A stretch of 64,000 bases of DNA from Nonomuraea sp. NBC_00507. Lineage in GTDB: Bacteria > Actinomycetota > Actinomycetes > Streptosporangiales > Streptosporangiaceae. The number at the start of each line of letters is the position of its first letter. Within the stretch, counting starts at the first letter, position 1. Positions 35,021 to 44,088 of this stretch are shown here, piece after piece. The notes below the pieces were generated by a model. That model ran no database searches. It was not told the origin of the DNA and was given only the letters and a program-made list of their open reading frames with translations. Position numbers and translations under genes: made by a program. The stretch spans positions 8,494,001-8,558,000 of the forward strand of contig NZ_CP107853.1 in NCBI RefSeq assembly GCF_036013525.1, in the 5' to 3' direction.

Positions 35021-35868
35021 GCTGCGGCCGTCTGACGCCCTCTGGCGAAGAGAGGCACGACCTGAGAGATGGCGGCCGGTGTCATGATCGATGGCCGCGT
35101 GGGTGTCATGCCGCGCAGTTCCTTGCCGAGGATGCGGAAGACGTCGGGATGGACGAGCATGCCGCTGTGGGTGGTGTCGACCTTCTCGTGCCGGGCGTAG
35201 GGGTCCAGGCAGCTGCGCCAGCGCACGACCAGGTCGGTCTCGGTGTAGACGGAGGCGAACGGCAGGCTGGGAAACGGGGCCGACAAGTCGGAGCGGAAGT
35301 CCTGGCAGCACTCCCCCACGAGGCAGCCGTACGACATCAGGCGCGGGACGCCGAGGGTTCCGGCCAGCCCCAGGAGGGTCAGCTGGGCGACCAGGACACG
35401 GTTCGCGGCCACCATGTCGGTGAGCGGGCTGCCCAAAGCGACCATCCCGGCCACCAGCTCGGGGTGACGGACCGCCGCGACCCGGGCGAACTGCCCGCCC
35501 CGGCTGTGGGCGACGATGGCGACAGGCCGGCCGTGCGCGTCGGCCATCCGCCGCAGGGTACGACTGACGCCCGCCACCGTCCGCTCGCCGCAGTCGATGC
35601 CGTAGCGCACGGGGGCGAGATCGGGTCGGCAGCCGGCGCGCTGCAGCCACCGGCGCATGGGCTCGAACAGCACCGGCACGCTGGCCACACCGCCCACCAG
35701 GAGCACCGGCAAGCCGCCTCCGTCGAACGGCGGCGCCAGGTAGTCGGGGTCCTCACACAGATCCAGCCACCCTTGGAACAGCCTGTCCCGCCGGACGGAC
35801 GGGCGGGGGATCCAGTCGTCGACGAGCTTTTCCACCGCCCGCCACCGGTTGAGCACACGTGCACGCAT
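35011..35868 (-). CDS. Alpha/beta-hydrolase (lipase-like)
   Basis: 285 residues. The nucleophile elbow is AHSRGG, with an oxyanion loop in LLVGGVASVP. Additional family features are LVAGMVALGSPLTD and a C-terminal His in THSGMLVHPDV. There is no signal peptide, so it acts inside the cell. The gene starts six bases after the WS/DGAT-like gene and ends the operon. A lipase or thioesterase role on the product of that acyltransferase is plausible but inferred. Confidence 0.8.
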   Translation of the reverse strand: MRARVLNRWRAVEKLVDDWIPRPSVRRDRLFQGWLDLCEDPDYLAPPFDGGGLPVLLVGGVASVPVLFEPMRRWLQRAGCRPDLAPVRYGIDCGERTVAGVSRTLRRMADAHGRPVAIVAHSRGGQFARVAAVRHPELVAGMVALGSPLTDMVAANRVLVAQLTLLGLAGTLGVPRLMSYGCLVGECCQDFRSDLSAPFPSLPFASVYTETDLVVRWRSCLDPYARHEKVDTTHSGMLVHPDVFRILGKELRGMTPTRPSIMTPAAISQVVPLFARGRQTAAAAA

Positions 35869-35874
35869 GGGTCA

Positions 35875-37116
35875 TCACCTCTTTGCGACGTCAACGAGTT
35901 GACCGGCCGGCTCGCGCAGGGAGGCGAGCCAGAGCCGGGGAAGATCGTCGAGCCCGGGCAACGCCGCATCGCCGTGGAAGCTCACGACGACGCGGTCCCT
36001 GTGGCTCATGAGCATCACGGAGGCTCCGTGATGGCGCGGGAGGAAGTTCACGCCGATGATCGTTTGCAGCGGCCTTCCTGCCAGGGTGAGGCGGCCTCGA
36101 GGGCCGGGAATGTTGGAGGCCATGAGGTTGGTCAGGCGCGGGTGGAGGCTGAGCTCGGCCAGCCCTCGGGTGGCCGCTGCGGGCAGCAGGCGTCCAGCCT
36201 GCGTGAGCCAGGCAGCCGCCGTGGCTTCGCCGCGTTCCTTGGCACGGCGGGTGGCCTGGGTGACAGCGGAGAGCCGTTCGGCCGCTTCGATCTCCTCGCA
36301 GGGCAGGAGGACCCGGAGGGCGGCGAGCCGGTTGCCGAGCGTGCCGCGCTCGGCAACCGTACGGGTGCTGACCGGCACCAGCACCTGCAGCCGTCGGATC
36401 GCGCCGCGACTCCAGTGGCGCACGGCTCCCGCCAGCGCCGCCAGGTACACGTCGTTGATGGTGGAACCGCCGGCACGACGTGCGTCCTGGAGCCACGCCA
36501 TAGGAACGGAGCACCACACCAGCCGTCGCCTGCCCGAGGCGGGGACATGCAACGGCGTGGACGAGGCGATCCTGGCGCATCCGGCGGTCAGCGAGGCCAG
36601 CCCGCGAAGGACTCGCCGCAGCGGGAGGCGGCCTGCTGCCGAACCATGGGGAAAGGCGGGATCGTGCGCGAACATGGCCTCGGCCACGTCGACCAGTGAT
36701 ACGCCGTCGTGGAGGGGGTGATGCGCCTTGTAGAAGACGGCGAACTCGTCATCGTCGTAGCCGTGCAGCAGCCACAGCTCCCACAGCGGCGCGTCGTCGG
36801 GCAGGGGCCGGTTCAGCACCTCGTCCACTGCCGCGTGCAGAGCACCCGTCTCAACCCGGCGCTCGCGGACGTGCCGTACCAGGTCGATCGGGCGATCGCC
36901 CGCCCATCTGGGGCGCCGCACCAGCGCCACCCTGGCCGGGGGCGTGCGGCGCAGGGCGGGCAGCAGGTCGAGCCTGGGGGCCAGGTGTGCCCGCAACTCC
37001 CCGACGCTCGGAGGGCGGCCGCCGAAGAGCAGGATCTGCCCGATCTCCACCGACACCCCAGGATGGGCTGCCTGGTAGGTCAGGAAGGAGTGATCCGTAG
37101 GACTCAGACGCGTCAT
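35875..37116 (-). CDS. WS/DGAT-like acyltransferase
   Basis: 413 residues of the wax ester synthase/diacylglycerol acyltransferase family. The N-terminus (RLSPTDHSFLTYQ) and the catalytic HHPLHDG (HHxxxDG) are present. In the C-terminal domain NLMASNIPGPRG and GVNFLPRHHG match the second conserved block. The family joins a fatty acyl-CoA to an alcohol or diacylglycerol, but members in natural-product loci use other acceptors. ATG 37116 has GAGGGAG about 9 bases upstream, immediately after the flavin reductase gene. Confidence 0.85.
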   Translation of the reverse strand: MTRLSPTDHSFLTYQAAHPGVSVEIGQILLFGGRPPSVGELRAHLAPRLDLLPALRRTPPARVALVRRPRWAGDRPIDLVRHVRERRVETGALHAAVDEVLNRPLPDDAPLWELWLLHGYDDDEFAVFYKAHHPLHDGVSLVDVAEAMFAHDPAFPHGSAAGRLPLRRVLRGLASLTAGCARIASSTPLHVPASGRRRLVWCSVPMAWLQDARRAGGSTINDVYLAALAGAVRHWSRGAIRRLQVLVPVSTRTVAERGTLGNRLAALRVLLPCEEIEAAERLSAVTQATRRAKERGEATAAAWLTQAGRLLPAAATRGLAELSLHPRLTNLMASNIPGPRGRLTLAGRPLQTIIGVNFLPRHHGASVMLMSHRDRVVVSFHGDAALPGLDDLPRLWLASLREPAGQLVDVAKR

Positions 37117-37130
37117 CGCGGGCATCTCCC

Positions 37131-37634
37131 TCAGGCGGCCGGCCGCTGGTAGCCGCCGCGATGCCAGACCAGCGGCTCGCCCTGACGCTCGCCCAGGGAG
37201 AGCACTTCGCCGATCACGATGGTGTGGTCGCCGCACGGGATGGCGTCGTACACCCGGCAGGTGAGCCACCCCAAGGCCTGACGCAGCACCGGAGACCGGT
37301 CGACGAGCTCATGGCCCACCGCGGCGAACTTCTCCTCCGCGGGGCGCCTGCCGGCGAACGCCTGAGAGATCTCCGCCTGCCCGGCGTGCAGCAGATTGAC
37401 CGCGAAGTGGTCGTTGCCGCGGATGGCTCTCAGGGTCGCCGACTCGTTGCCGATGCAGACCAGCAGCAGGAGCGGGTCGAGGGAGACGGAGCAGACCGTG
37501 CTGGCGGTCATGCCGGCCATCCCGGCATCTCCGGCCGTGGTGATGACGCAGACGCCCTTGGGGAGCCGGCCGAACAGGTCGCGGTAGGAGCGGGTGTCGG
37601 GACGAGCGGCGTCGACGAGGGTGAGTGCCGTCAT
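37131..37634 (-). CDS. Flavin reductase-like FMN protein
   Basis: 167 residues with the flavin reductase fold: FGRLPKGVCVITTAGDAGMA, the FMN-phosphate segment GMTASTVCSVSLDPLLLLVC, and NLLHAGQ. Such proteins give reduced flavin to a partner monooxygenase. No flavin monooxygenase is adjacent, but an acyl-CoA dehydrogenase-fold enzyme is in the same operon and some members of that fold are oxygenases. GGGAGG precedes ATG 37634; the gap to the SRPBCC gene is one base. Confidence 0.88.
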   Translation of the reverse strand: MTALTLVDAARPDTRSYRDLFGRLPKGVCVITTAGDAGMAGMTASTVCSVSLDPLLLLVCIGNESATLRAIRGNDHFAVNLLHAGQAEISQAFAGRRPAEEKFAAVGHELVDRSPVLRQALGWLTCRVYDAIPCGDHTIVIGEVLSLGERQGEPLVWHRGGYQRPAA

Positions 37635-37635
37635 G

Positions 37636-38100
37636 TCAGCCTCCCACTCCGGCCGGGACGAGGAAGGTGGTGGCCGGGCCGGCAAGTCCGGTGAGGATGT
37701 GCTGGAGGTTCTCGATCAGCGTGCGCTCGGCGATCGGGTCAATGATCGGGGCGAGGCTGGGCATGCCCAGGTCGAAGGCGGCGTCGAACACGATCACGAC
37801 GTCCGGGCCGGACTGCTCGACCTTCCACGCGCCGTCGAAGCGGTCGAAATCGCCGTCGGTCTGGGCGAAGGTGATGGTGCGGTCGACGGCGTTCACGATG
37901 TCGCGCTCGGACCAGCGCAGGACGCCGTTGCGGAAGGTGACCGCCCAGTCCGAGTCGAGCGCGCCGTCGGCGGCGGGGGAAACCTTCACCTCGCGTACGG
38001 CGTCGGTGAACTCGGGGTAGCGCTCGAACGCGGCCAGCGTGGCGAAGACGGCGTCGGCGTCGGCTGCGGGGACGAGGGCTTCCAGGGTGACCTGTCGCAT
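37636..38100 (-). CDS. SRPBCC-fold protein (polyketide cyclase-like)
   Basis: 154 residues forming one SRPBCC/START-type barrel: [20 protein letters not shown], then [18 protein letters not shown], and a long C-terminal helix ([16 protein letters not shown]). These proteins bind hydrophobic ligands and include cyclases and aromatases. Its ATG shares a base with the aminotransferase stop (TGATG), so the two are coupled. A role in holding or cyclising an intermediate of the pathway is inferred. Confidence 0.8.
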   Translation of the reverse strand: MRQVTLEALVPAADADAVFATLAAFERYPEFTDAVREVKVSPAADGALDSDWAVTFRNGVLRWSERDIVNAVDRTITFAQTDGDFDRFDGAWKVEQSGPDVVIVFDAAFDLGMPSLAPIIDPIAERTLIENLQHILTGLAGPATTFLVPAGVGG

Positions 38101-39341
38101 CAGAAGAGTCCTTTCACAGTGGTGGCGGCGTCGTCGAAAGCGGTCAGCAGCCAGGTGAGGTCGGTGTCGGTGAGCACTGCGGGCGGTGTGAGGCGGATGA
38201 CTTTGTGGGCGTTGAGGCTGTGGTTGACCAGCACGCCGCGGTCGAGGAGTTCCAGGACGAAGGCGCCGGCGACATGCTCGTCGCGCAGTTCCAGGCCGAT
38301 GAGCAGCCCGGCGCCGCGTACCTCGGTGACGAGGTCGGGGCATCGGCCGGCGACGATCCGGCTCAGCTCGCCATACAGGAGCTCTCCCAGGTCGGCGGCA
38401 CGCTGGACCAGGTTCTCGCGGTCGATGGTCTCGACGGCCGCGCGGGCGGCGGCCATGGCGATGGGCGAGGCGGCGAAGGTGGAGGTGTGCAGGAACGGGT
38501 CGCGGTTGAAGGGCGCGTAGGCGGCGGCGGTGGCGACCATGGCGGCGACCGGCACCACGCCTCCGGACAGGCCCTTTCCGACGAGCATGATGTCGGGGGT
38601 GACGCCTTCGCGGTCGGCTCCCCACCATTGTCCGAGCCTGCCCAGCCCGGTCTGGATCTCGTCGAGGACGAAGAACGCACCGTTCTGGTGGCAGATCCGC
38701 TGGACGTCGGTCAGGTAGCCGCGCGGCGGGATGATGACGCCGCCCTCGCCCTGCACCGGCTCCACCACCACGCAGGCGTCGGGGCCGATGGCCTCGGACA
38801 GCGCGGCGGCGTTTCCATACGGCACGTGGGTCACGTCCGGCAGCAGTGGCCGGAACGGGGCCTGGTAGAGCTCCTTGGCGGTCAGCGACAGGGCGCCCAT
38901 GGTCTTGCCGTGGTAGCCGCCGGCGGCGGAGATCAGCCGGGTCTTGCCGTGGGCGCGGGCCAGCTTGATGGCCGCCTCGGTGGCCTCGGCGCCGGAGTTG
39001 ACGAAGTGCACCCGGTCCAGCCCTTCCGGGGTGATGCCGGTCAGAGCCTCGGCAGCCCAGGCCGCGGTCGGCTCCAGCAGCAGCCGGGTCGACATGGGAT
39101 TCGTACGGGCCTGCGTGACGACGGCCTCGACCACGGCGGGGTGGGTGTGCCCGACCAGGAACACGCCGTACCCGCCGCAGTCCAGGTAGCGTCGCCCTTC
39201 GGCGCCGAAGACGTGCGCGCCGTGCGAGGACAGCTCCAGCTGGCCACCGGTCATCTCCGCCAGTCGGGCCCGTCCCTTGCTCAGGTGCCGGCGGTAGAGA
39301 TCCAGCACTGCCGCCGCCGGGTGGTCCAGTTGAGTGGTCAT
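38100..39341 (-). CDS. Class III aminotransferase
   Basis: 413 residues, full length for class III aminotransferases. Motifs: [34 protein letters not shown], the cofactor-Asp [12 protein letters not shown] and the lysine in LVGKGLSGG. Closest in style to putrescine- or acetylornithine-type enzymes that act on aldehydes or omega-amines. It overlaps the thioester reductase-like gene by 4 bases. Reduction of a thioester to an aldehyde followed by transamination to an amine is the natural reading of the pair, and is inference. Confidence 0.88.
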   Translation of the reverse strand: MTTQLDHPAAAVLDLYRRHLSKGRARLAEMTGGQLELSSHGAHVFGAEGRRYLDCGGYGVFLVGHTHPAVVEAVVTQARTNPMSTRLLLEPTAAWAAEALTGITPEGLDRVHFVNSGAEATEAAIKLARAHGKTRLISAAGGYHGKTMGALSLTAKELYQAPFRPLLPDVTHVPYGNAAALSEAIGPDACVVVEPVQGEGGVIIPPRGYLTDVQRICHQNGAFFVLDEIQTGLGRLGQWWGADREGVTPDIMLVGKGLSGGVVPVAAMVATAAAYAPFNRDPFLHTSTFAASPIAMAAARAAVETIDRENLVQRAADLGELLYGELSRIVAGRCPDLVTEVRGAGLLIGLELRDEHVAGAFVLELLDRGVLVNHSLNAHKVIRLTPPAVLTDTDLTWLLTAFDDAATTVKGLF

Positions 39342-40381
39342 GCGGCCACCCTCCGGGCCAGGCCCTTGGCCTCGGCGTAGTAGCGCAGGGAGGTGACGAA
39401 GGCGCCCTCGAGCTCGGCCGGCGTCAGCGCGGCGAGACCCGGCACCCGATCACAGCAGCACATGAACGGTTCGGGCGTGCAGAACAGCGCGGTCATGGCG
39501 AGCATGTCGTCGAAGCGCCGCCGCTGCCTGTCCGGAAGCGGGTCGATGAAGACCGGCCGGATCAAGCGGTCGACCATGTCCTGGGAGACCAGCCGGGGCA
39601 TGTCCAGCTCCAGGCCCAGACTCCGGCCGGTCTCCAGCGCCAGCTCGACGATCCGGCCCGCGGTGAGAGCCGCCTCGCCCCCGGTGATCCAGTAGTCGCC
39701 ACCCACTGTGCCGGCCCGTACCAGCCCGGCGATGGCGCGGGCGAGCAGGTCCTGAGGGATGAAGTCGACGCGGGCCTCTTGCTGGAGCGGGACCAGGGGC
39801 ACTGCGTTCTTCAGCATCGCGCCGGCGATGCTGTGCAGGCCCTGGAACTGGGCGATCCGGCCGGTGACCGCGTCGCCGATGACCACCGAGGGCCGGATGA
39901 TGTTCGCGGCCACGCCGGACTCGCGCACCAGATGCTCGGCGGCGCGTTTGCTGTCGAGGTAGACCTCCGGGCGCGCGGTGCTGCCGGTGTCACGGGCCAG
40001 GTCCTTGCGGGCCACGAACGCCGTGCTGACGTGATGCAGGGGCACCCCGGCCCGCTCGGCCAGCGCGAGAATCTCGGCGGTGCCGCGGACGTTCAGGTCC
40101 TCGGTGGCACCCTTGTCCACGGTGAATCCGGTGACCGCGGCGCAGTGCACGATCGCGTCGATCCGGCCCGCCAGGTCGTCGTACTCCTCACGGTCCAGGC
40201 CGAACCGGGGCGCGGTGAGGTCGCCGCGGATGCCGAGCACGTTCCGGCCGGTCACCGGCGTGTTGTGGGTCAGGCAGATGACGTTGACGTCGCCGAGCTG
40301 CTCCAGCAGCGCCTGCCCGACGACGCCGCCGGCGCCGGTCAGCAGGACGGTACGGCGGGTCGTGAAGTTGATGATCGACAT
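39338..40381 (-). CDS. Thioester-reductase-like SDR
   Basis: 347 residues. The N-terminal Rossmann motif is [20 protein letters not shown]. The SDR catalytic residues appear as a Ser in HHVSTAFV and the YLDSKRAAE Tyr-x3-Lys. Length and the extended C-terminal region resemble stand-alone thioester reductase domains and long-chain acyl reductases. It would reduce an acyl-CoA or acyl-carrier thioester to an aldehyde. No carrier protein or adenylation enzyme is adjacent. ATG 40381 follows the dehydrogenase gene by 11 bases. Confidence 0.78.
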   Translation of the reverse strand: MSIINFTTRRTVLLTGAGGVVGQALLEQLGDVNVICLTHNTPVTGRNVLGIRGDLTAPRFGLDREEYDDLAGRIDAIVHCAAVTGFTVDKGATEDLNVRGTAEILALAERAGVPLHHVSTAFVARKDLARDTGSTARPEVYLDSKRAAEHLVRESGVAANIIRPSVVIGDAVTGRIAQFQGLHSIAGAMLKNAVPLVPLQQEARVDFIPQDLLARAIAGLVRAGTVGGDYWITGGEAALTAGRIVELALETGRSLGLELDMPRLVSQDMVDRLIRPVFIDPLPDRQRRRFDDMLAMTALFCTPEPFMCCCDRVPGLAALTPAELEGAFVTSLRYYAEAKGLARRVAA

Positions 40382-40392
40382 GCGTTCTCCCC

Positions 40393-41523
40393 TCAGGCCA
40401 CGCGCAGCGGGTGGCCGGTGACGTAGTCGCACAGCGCCTGGGACATGCGGGTGCGGGACGGCGGGTGGAACATCAGCGCGGCCGAGGCGGCCGACAGGTA
40501 GGCGACGTCGCCGGAGCCGATGTAGGACATGCCGCCGAGCAGCTCCACCGCGCGGCGCGTGATGCGCCCGATGGCGTCCTGGACCGCGTAGCGGGCGACC
40601 AGGGCCTTGGCGAACATGTCCTGGCCGCGCTCGCCGTCGCCCATCGCGTGGGCGACGCCTTCCAACGTGGTCATGGCGGCGTCGGCCTCGATGATCAGGG
40701 CGGCCCGCTCGACCGCGTCGGCCTTGCCGTCGGCCAGCACCTTCTCGGCCAGCGCGCTCGCGGCCCCGAGGTAGGAGGCGGTGACCAGGAGCTCGAACCA
40801 CAGGAATCCGCTGGTCTGCAGCTCGTCCAGTTGCCGGTCCTCGGTGGTCTCGGTCATGACGACGAGATCCTGCGGGACCTCGACATCCTTCAGGACGACC
40901 TCGTCGCTTTCGGCGCCGGCCAGCACGAAGCTGTTCCAGAACGGCTTGACCTCGATGCCGGGGCTGCCCGCGGGAATGAGGGCGACGGCCAGCTGGTCGC
41001 GCCCGTGCTCGTCGGTGACCGCGACGGAGGCGGTGAGCAGGTCCATCGAGTGGGACAGCGTGCAGGGCTTCTTGGACCCCGACACCACCAGGGTGGTACC
41101 GCGCCGCACGGCATGCAGGGTCGGCGACAGGATGGCGGCGCCGGTGCGGCCCTCGGCGAAGCCGGAGGCGAGCAGCAGGTTGTCCTTGGCGATGGCCTCC
41201 AGCAGCATCCACTCCAGGCCGTCGCTGCCGAGGCTGGCCTCGACCAGGCTGGCGACGGAGAAGTGGTGCATGGTGGAGGCGACCGCGAGCGAGGGCGAGC
41301 GGCTGCCGATGGCCCGCTGGATGCGGATGGCCTGCAAGGGTGTGGCGCCCAGCCCGCCGTACTGGGCCGGGACCAGCAGGCCGGGCCCTCGGGCCGCCTT
41401 GAACGTGGAGAGGGCCGGGTTGCCGGGCCGCTCCAGATCGGTGAGGCTGTGCCGGGTCAGCTCGGCGTCGAGGCCGGGCAGGAATTCCTGGAGCGTTTCC
41501 CGCTCTTTTTCCATGAACCTCAT
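40393..41523 (-). CDS. Acyl-CoA dehydrogenase-fold enzyme
   Basis: 376 residues of the acyl-CoA dehydrogenase fold: LVPAQYGGLGATPLQAIRIQ, FAEGRTGAAIL and a helical C-terminal domain with ELLGGMSYIGSGDVAYLS. The catalytic Glu of classical dehydrogenases is not obvious, so it may be an oxidase, an N-oxygenase or a desaturase for a carrier-bound acyl chain. ATG 41523 is preceded by GGAG. It is the first gene after the hairpin at 41632-41662, hence the first of the operon running to 35011. Confidence 0.82.
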   Translation of the reverse strand: MRFMEKERETLQEFLPGLDAELTRHSLTDLERPGNPALSTFKAARGPGLLVPAQYGGLGATPLQAIRIQRAIGSRSPSLAVASTMHHFSVASLVEASLGSDGLEWMLLEAIAKDNLLLASGFAEGRTGAAILSPTLHAVRRGTTLVVSGSKKPCTLSHSMDLLTASVAVTDEHGRDQLAVALIPAGSPGIEVKPFWNSFVLAGAESDEVVLKDVEVPQDLVVMTETTEDRQLDELQTSGFLWFELLVTASYLGAASALAEKVLADGKADAVERAALIIEADAAMTTLEGVAHAMGDGERGQDMFAKALVARYAVQDAIGRITRRAVELLGGMSYIGSGDVAYLSAASAALMFHPPSRTRMSQALCDYVTGHPLRVA

Positions 41524-41631
41524 GCTTGCTCCGTGACTTCCGGTGGGCTTCTTTCTTGGAATAAGGCTATTGGTATGCCCTCCAGAGATCTGGAAGGCGT
41601 CCTGCATCACTGTGTTAAGAAAATGAAAGGA

Positions 41632-41662
41632 GCGGCCTCCGGCTAACTTCGCCGAAGGCCGC
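41632..41662 (-). terminator. Hairpin between MMPL and dehydrogenase operons
   Basis: A 12-bp stem with one mismatch (GCGGCCTCCGGC against GCCGAAGGCCGC) closes on a 7-base loop. It lies 19 bases past the MMPL stop codon and about 110 bases ahead of the acyl-CoA dehydrogenase start, dividing the locus into two transcripts. Confidence 0.6.
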
Positions 41663-41680
41663 TGCATTAACACAAGAGCT

Positions 41681-43897
41681 TCACGAGATACTCACGAGCT
41701 CCTTTCCTTTCGCAGGGGGAGGCGCTTCCTCCGGTTCCTCCTCTCGTAGTCCGATACGGGCGTGCAGCCAGCGCAGCCCGGGCGGCGCCCACCAGTTGGC
41801 CCGGCCGGCCAGTCGCATGAAAGCGGGCACGAGCAGGCCGCGGACCAGGGTGGCGTCGACGATGACGGCCAGGGCGAGCCCGAGGCCGAGCAGTTTGAGA
41901 AGCGTTATCCCGGAGGTTGCGAAGGCGATGAGCACGGCGGCGATGAGCATGGCGGCCGCGCTCACTATGCGGCCGGTCTTCTCCAGCCCCATCGCGACGG
42001 CCCGGGCGTTGTCTCCGGTGCGCAGATATTCCTCGCGAATTCGCGACAGTAGGAACACCTCATAATCCATGGAAAGGCCGAAGGCGACGCAGAACATGAG
42101 CACCGGAATGGTCGCGTCGATCATTCCGGTCACCGTGAAGTCGCCGACCAGCCAGCGCAGGTTCCCGTCCTGGAAGACGTACACCATGGCGCCGAACGTC
42201 GCGGTGAGGCTGAGCAGGTTCAGCAGCACCGCCTTGATCGGGATGATCACGCTGCCGGTGAACAGGAACAGCAGGGCGAAGGTGGCGGCGGCGATGACGA
42301 GCAGCGCCATCGGCAGCCGGTCGCCGATCGAGTTCTTGGTGTCGACCAGGAACGCGGCCTGTCCGCCCACGTACTTCACCGCCGGGGCCGCCGCGCTGCG
42401 GATGCGCTCCACGAGATCGGTCCCCTGGGCGGAGTACGGCTCCGCGTCCGGCACGACCGACATCCAGCTTCCCGCGGGGCCGATCAGCCGCTTGGACGTC
42501 TCGGCCGGCGGCGCCACCGGCCGGCCGTCCATGTAGAAGCCGGTCGGCGCGTCCACGCGAGCCACGCCGGGCATGGCCGACAGCTTCGTCGCGTAGTCGT
42601 GCAGCCCGGCCTGGTTGGCGTAGCCGGGCATCACCACGGGGATGGCGGCCGCCTCCCGCGTGTCGAACCGATCGCGCAGCACCTGCGAGGCCTGGTGCGC
42701 CGGAGAGTCCTTCGGCAGCACCCGGTCGTCGGTCAGGCCGAACGAAACCGACAGGAAGGGGCTGCCGAGCAGCACTAGCAGCGCGATGACGGCGGTGGCG
42801 ACGGGGATCGGCCGGCGCATCACCGCCAGCGCCAGTCTGTGCCAGAATCCGCCGGCGCGGCGGCGCCGTACGCGTGCGAGCACGTCGAGCCGGTTGACCT
42901 GATGCCCCAGGAGGGCGAGCAGCGCGGGGAGTACCACCACGGAGGTGAGCGCGGCCAGCAGGACCACGGCGATGCCGCCGTAGGCGATGGAGCGGAAGAA
43001 GTACAGCGGGAACACCAGCAGTGCCGACAGGGACAAGGCCACCGTGACCGCGGAGAACGCCACCGTCCTGCCCGCCGTCCGCACCGTCGTGGCCACCGCG
43101 TCCCGCACGCCGGCCCCGGACTCCAGCTCGTCGCGGAACCGGCCCACCATGAACAGGCTGTAGTCGATCGCCAGGCCGAGCCCCAGGGCGGTGGTCACGT
43201 TCATCGCGAACACCGACACCGGGGTGAGCTCGGTGAGCAACTGCAGCACGGCCGTGGTCGAGACCACCGAGATCGCCCCGACGACCAGCGGCAGCAGCGC
43301 GGCGATCGCACTGCCGAAGATAAGCACCAGCAGCACCAGGGTGACCGGGGCGACGATCAGCTCGGCCCGGAGCAGGTCCTCTTCGGTGGTCTTCTCGACC
43401 TCGACCGACACCTGCGCCATGCCGGTCGTACGGATGTCGAGCGCCTGATCCTGGATGATGGGTGCGAGCTTCTCGGCGGTCGCCCGGTAGGCGTCCTCGT
43501 CGCCGCCGAGCCGTACCAGCACCAGACCGGCGCGGCCGTCGTCGGCCCGCAGCGGAGTCGGCTTCCCTGCCGTCCAGTACGACTCCGCAGAAACCACGCC
43601 GGGGAAGGCCCGGACCCGCTCCGTCAGGGCGCGGGCGGCATCGTCCAGGGCCGGGTCGTCGACCGCCTGCCCGGCACGGCCAGCCACGATGAGCACCAGG
43701 TTGGGCGGCCCGGTGCGGAAGTCGCGGGCCAGTATGGCGTCGACCCGCATGGATTCGGAGGCGGGGTCCCGGAACCCGCCGTTGGACAGATTCTCTTCTA
43801 CCCCGGCGCCCCAGAACGCGGCCAGGGCGGTGACGAGCACGGCGAAGGCCAGGACAAGCCCTCGCCGGGCCACAGCGAGATGAACGATGAGCTTCAC
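41681..43897 (-). CDS. MMPL-family lipid exporter
   Basis: 738 residues, RND superfamily of the MMPL type. It has two sets of six helices, each after an extracytoplasmic domain. Hallmarks are GLGLAIDYSLFMVGRFRDEL in the first half and FGLSMDYEVFLLSRIREEYL in the second, with the Asp-Tyr proton-relay pair. These proteins move lipids or lipid-like metabolites across the membrane. GTG 43897 has AGGAG six bases upstream and overlaps the small membrane gene by 4 bases. In this locus it probably exports the product of the acyl and amine enzymes downstream. Confidence 0.9.
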   Translation of the reverse strand: MKLIVHLAVARRGLVLAFAVLVTALAAFWGAGVEENLSNGGFRDPASESMRVDAILARDFRTGPPNLVLIVAGRAGQAVDDPALDDAARALTERVRAFPGVVSAESYWTAGKPTPLRADDGRAGLVLVRLGGDEDAYRATAEKLAPIIQDQALDIRTTGMAQVSVEVEKTTEEDLLRAELIVAPVTLVLLVLIFGSAIAALLPLVVGAISVVSTTAVLQLLTELTPVSVFAMNVTTALGLGLAIDYSLFMVGRFRDELESGAGVRDAVATTVRTAGRTVAFSAVTVALSLSALLVFPLYFFRSIAYGGIAVVLLAALTSVVVLPALLALLGHQVNRLDVLARVRRRRAGGFWHRLALAVMRRPIPVATAVIALLVLLGSPFLSVSFGLTDDRVLPKDSPAHQASQVLRDRFDTREAAAIPVVMPGYANQAGLHDYATKLSAMPGVARVDAPTGFYMDGRPVAPPAETSKRLIGPAGSWMSVVPDAEPYSAQGTDLVERIRSAAAPAVKYVGGQAAFLVDTKNSIGDRLPMALLVIAAATFALLFLFTGSVIIPIKAVLLNLLSLTATFGAMVYVFQDGNLRWLVGDFTVTGMIDATIPVLMFCVAFGLSMDYEVFLLSRIREEYLRTGDNARAVAMGLEKTGRIVSAAAMLIAAVLIAFATSGITLLKLLGLGLALAVIVDATLVRGLLVPAFMRLAGRANWWAPPGLRWLHARIGLREEEPEEAPPPAKGKELVSIS

Positions 43898-44070
43898 GGC
43901 AACTCCTTGAGGGCTTGCACGACCACGGCGGCGAACCGGTCGGGCTGCACGGCGGTCATGGCGAACACGAGCAGGGCTGCGGCGACCAGCAGCGCGATGG
44001 CCAGAAGGATCTGCACCCAGGACGGGGTTCGTGCCCGCAACCTGCGCAGGCGGCGCCACGTCTTGACCAT
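43894..44070 (-). CDS. Small membrane protein coupled to MMPL
   Basis: 58 residues with one central helix (VQILLAIALLVAAALLVFAM) flanked by a basic N-terminus (KTWRRLRRLRAR). AAAGGAGG lies just upstream of ATG 44070. The TGA overlaps the GTG of the MMPL gene (GTGA), and the gene begins 18 bases after the formyltransferase stop. Single-helix accessory proteins of this size often assist MMPL transporters; that role is inferred. Too short for routine gene finding, but its signals are strong. Confidence 0.75.
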   Translation of the reverse strand: MVKTWRRLRRLRARTPSWVQILLAIALLVAAALLVFAMTAVQPDRFAAVVVQALKELP

Positions 44071-44088
44071 GGCCGATCGCCTCCTTTC

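Noticed and set aside
34768..36699. 643-residue plus-strand frame across the hydrolase and WS/DGAT genes
   Set aside because: It spans two well-supported minus-strand genes and has shadow-like composition.
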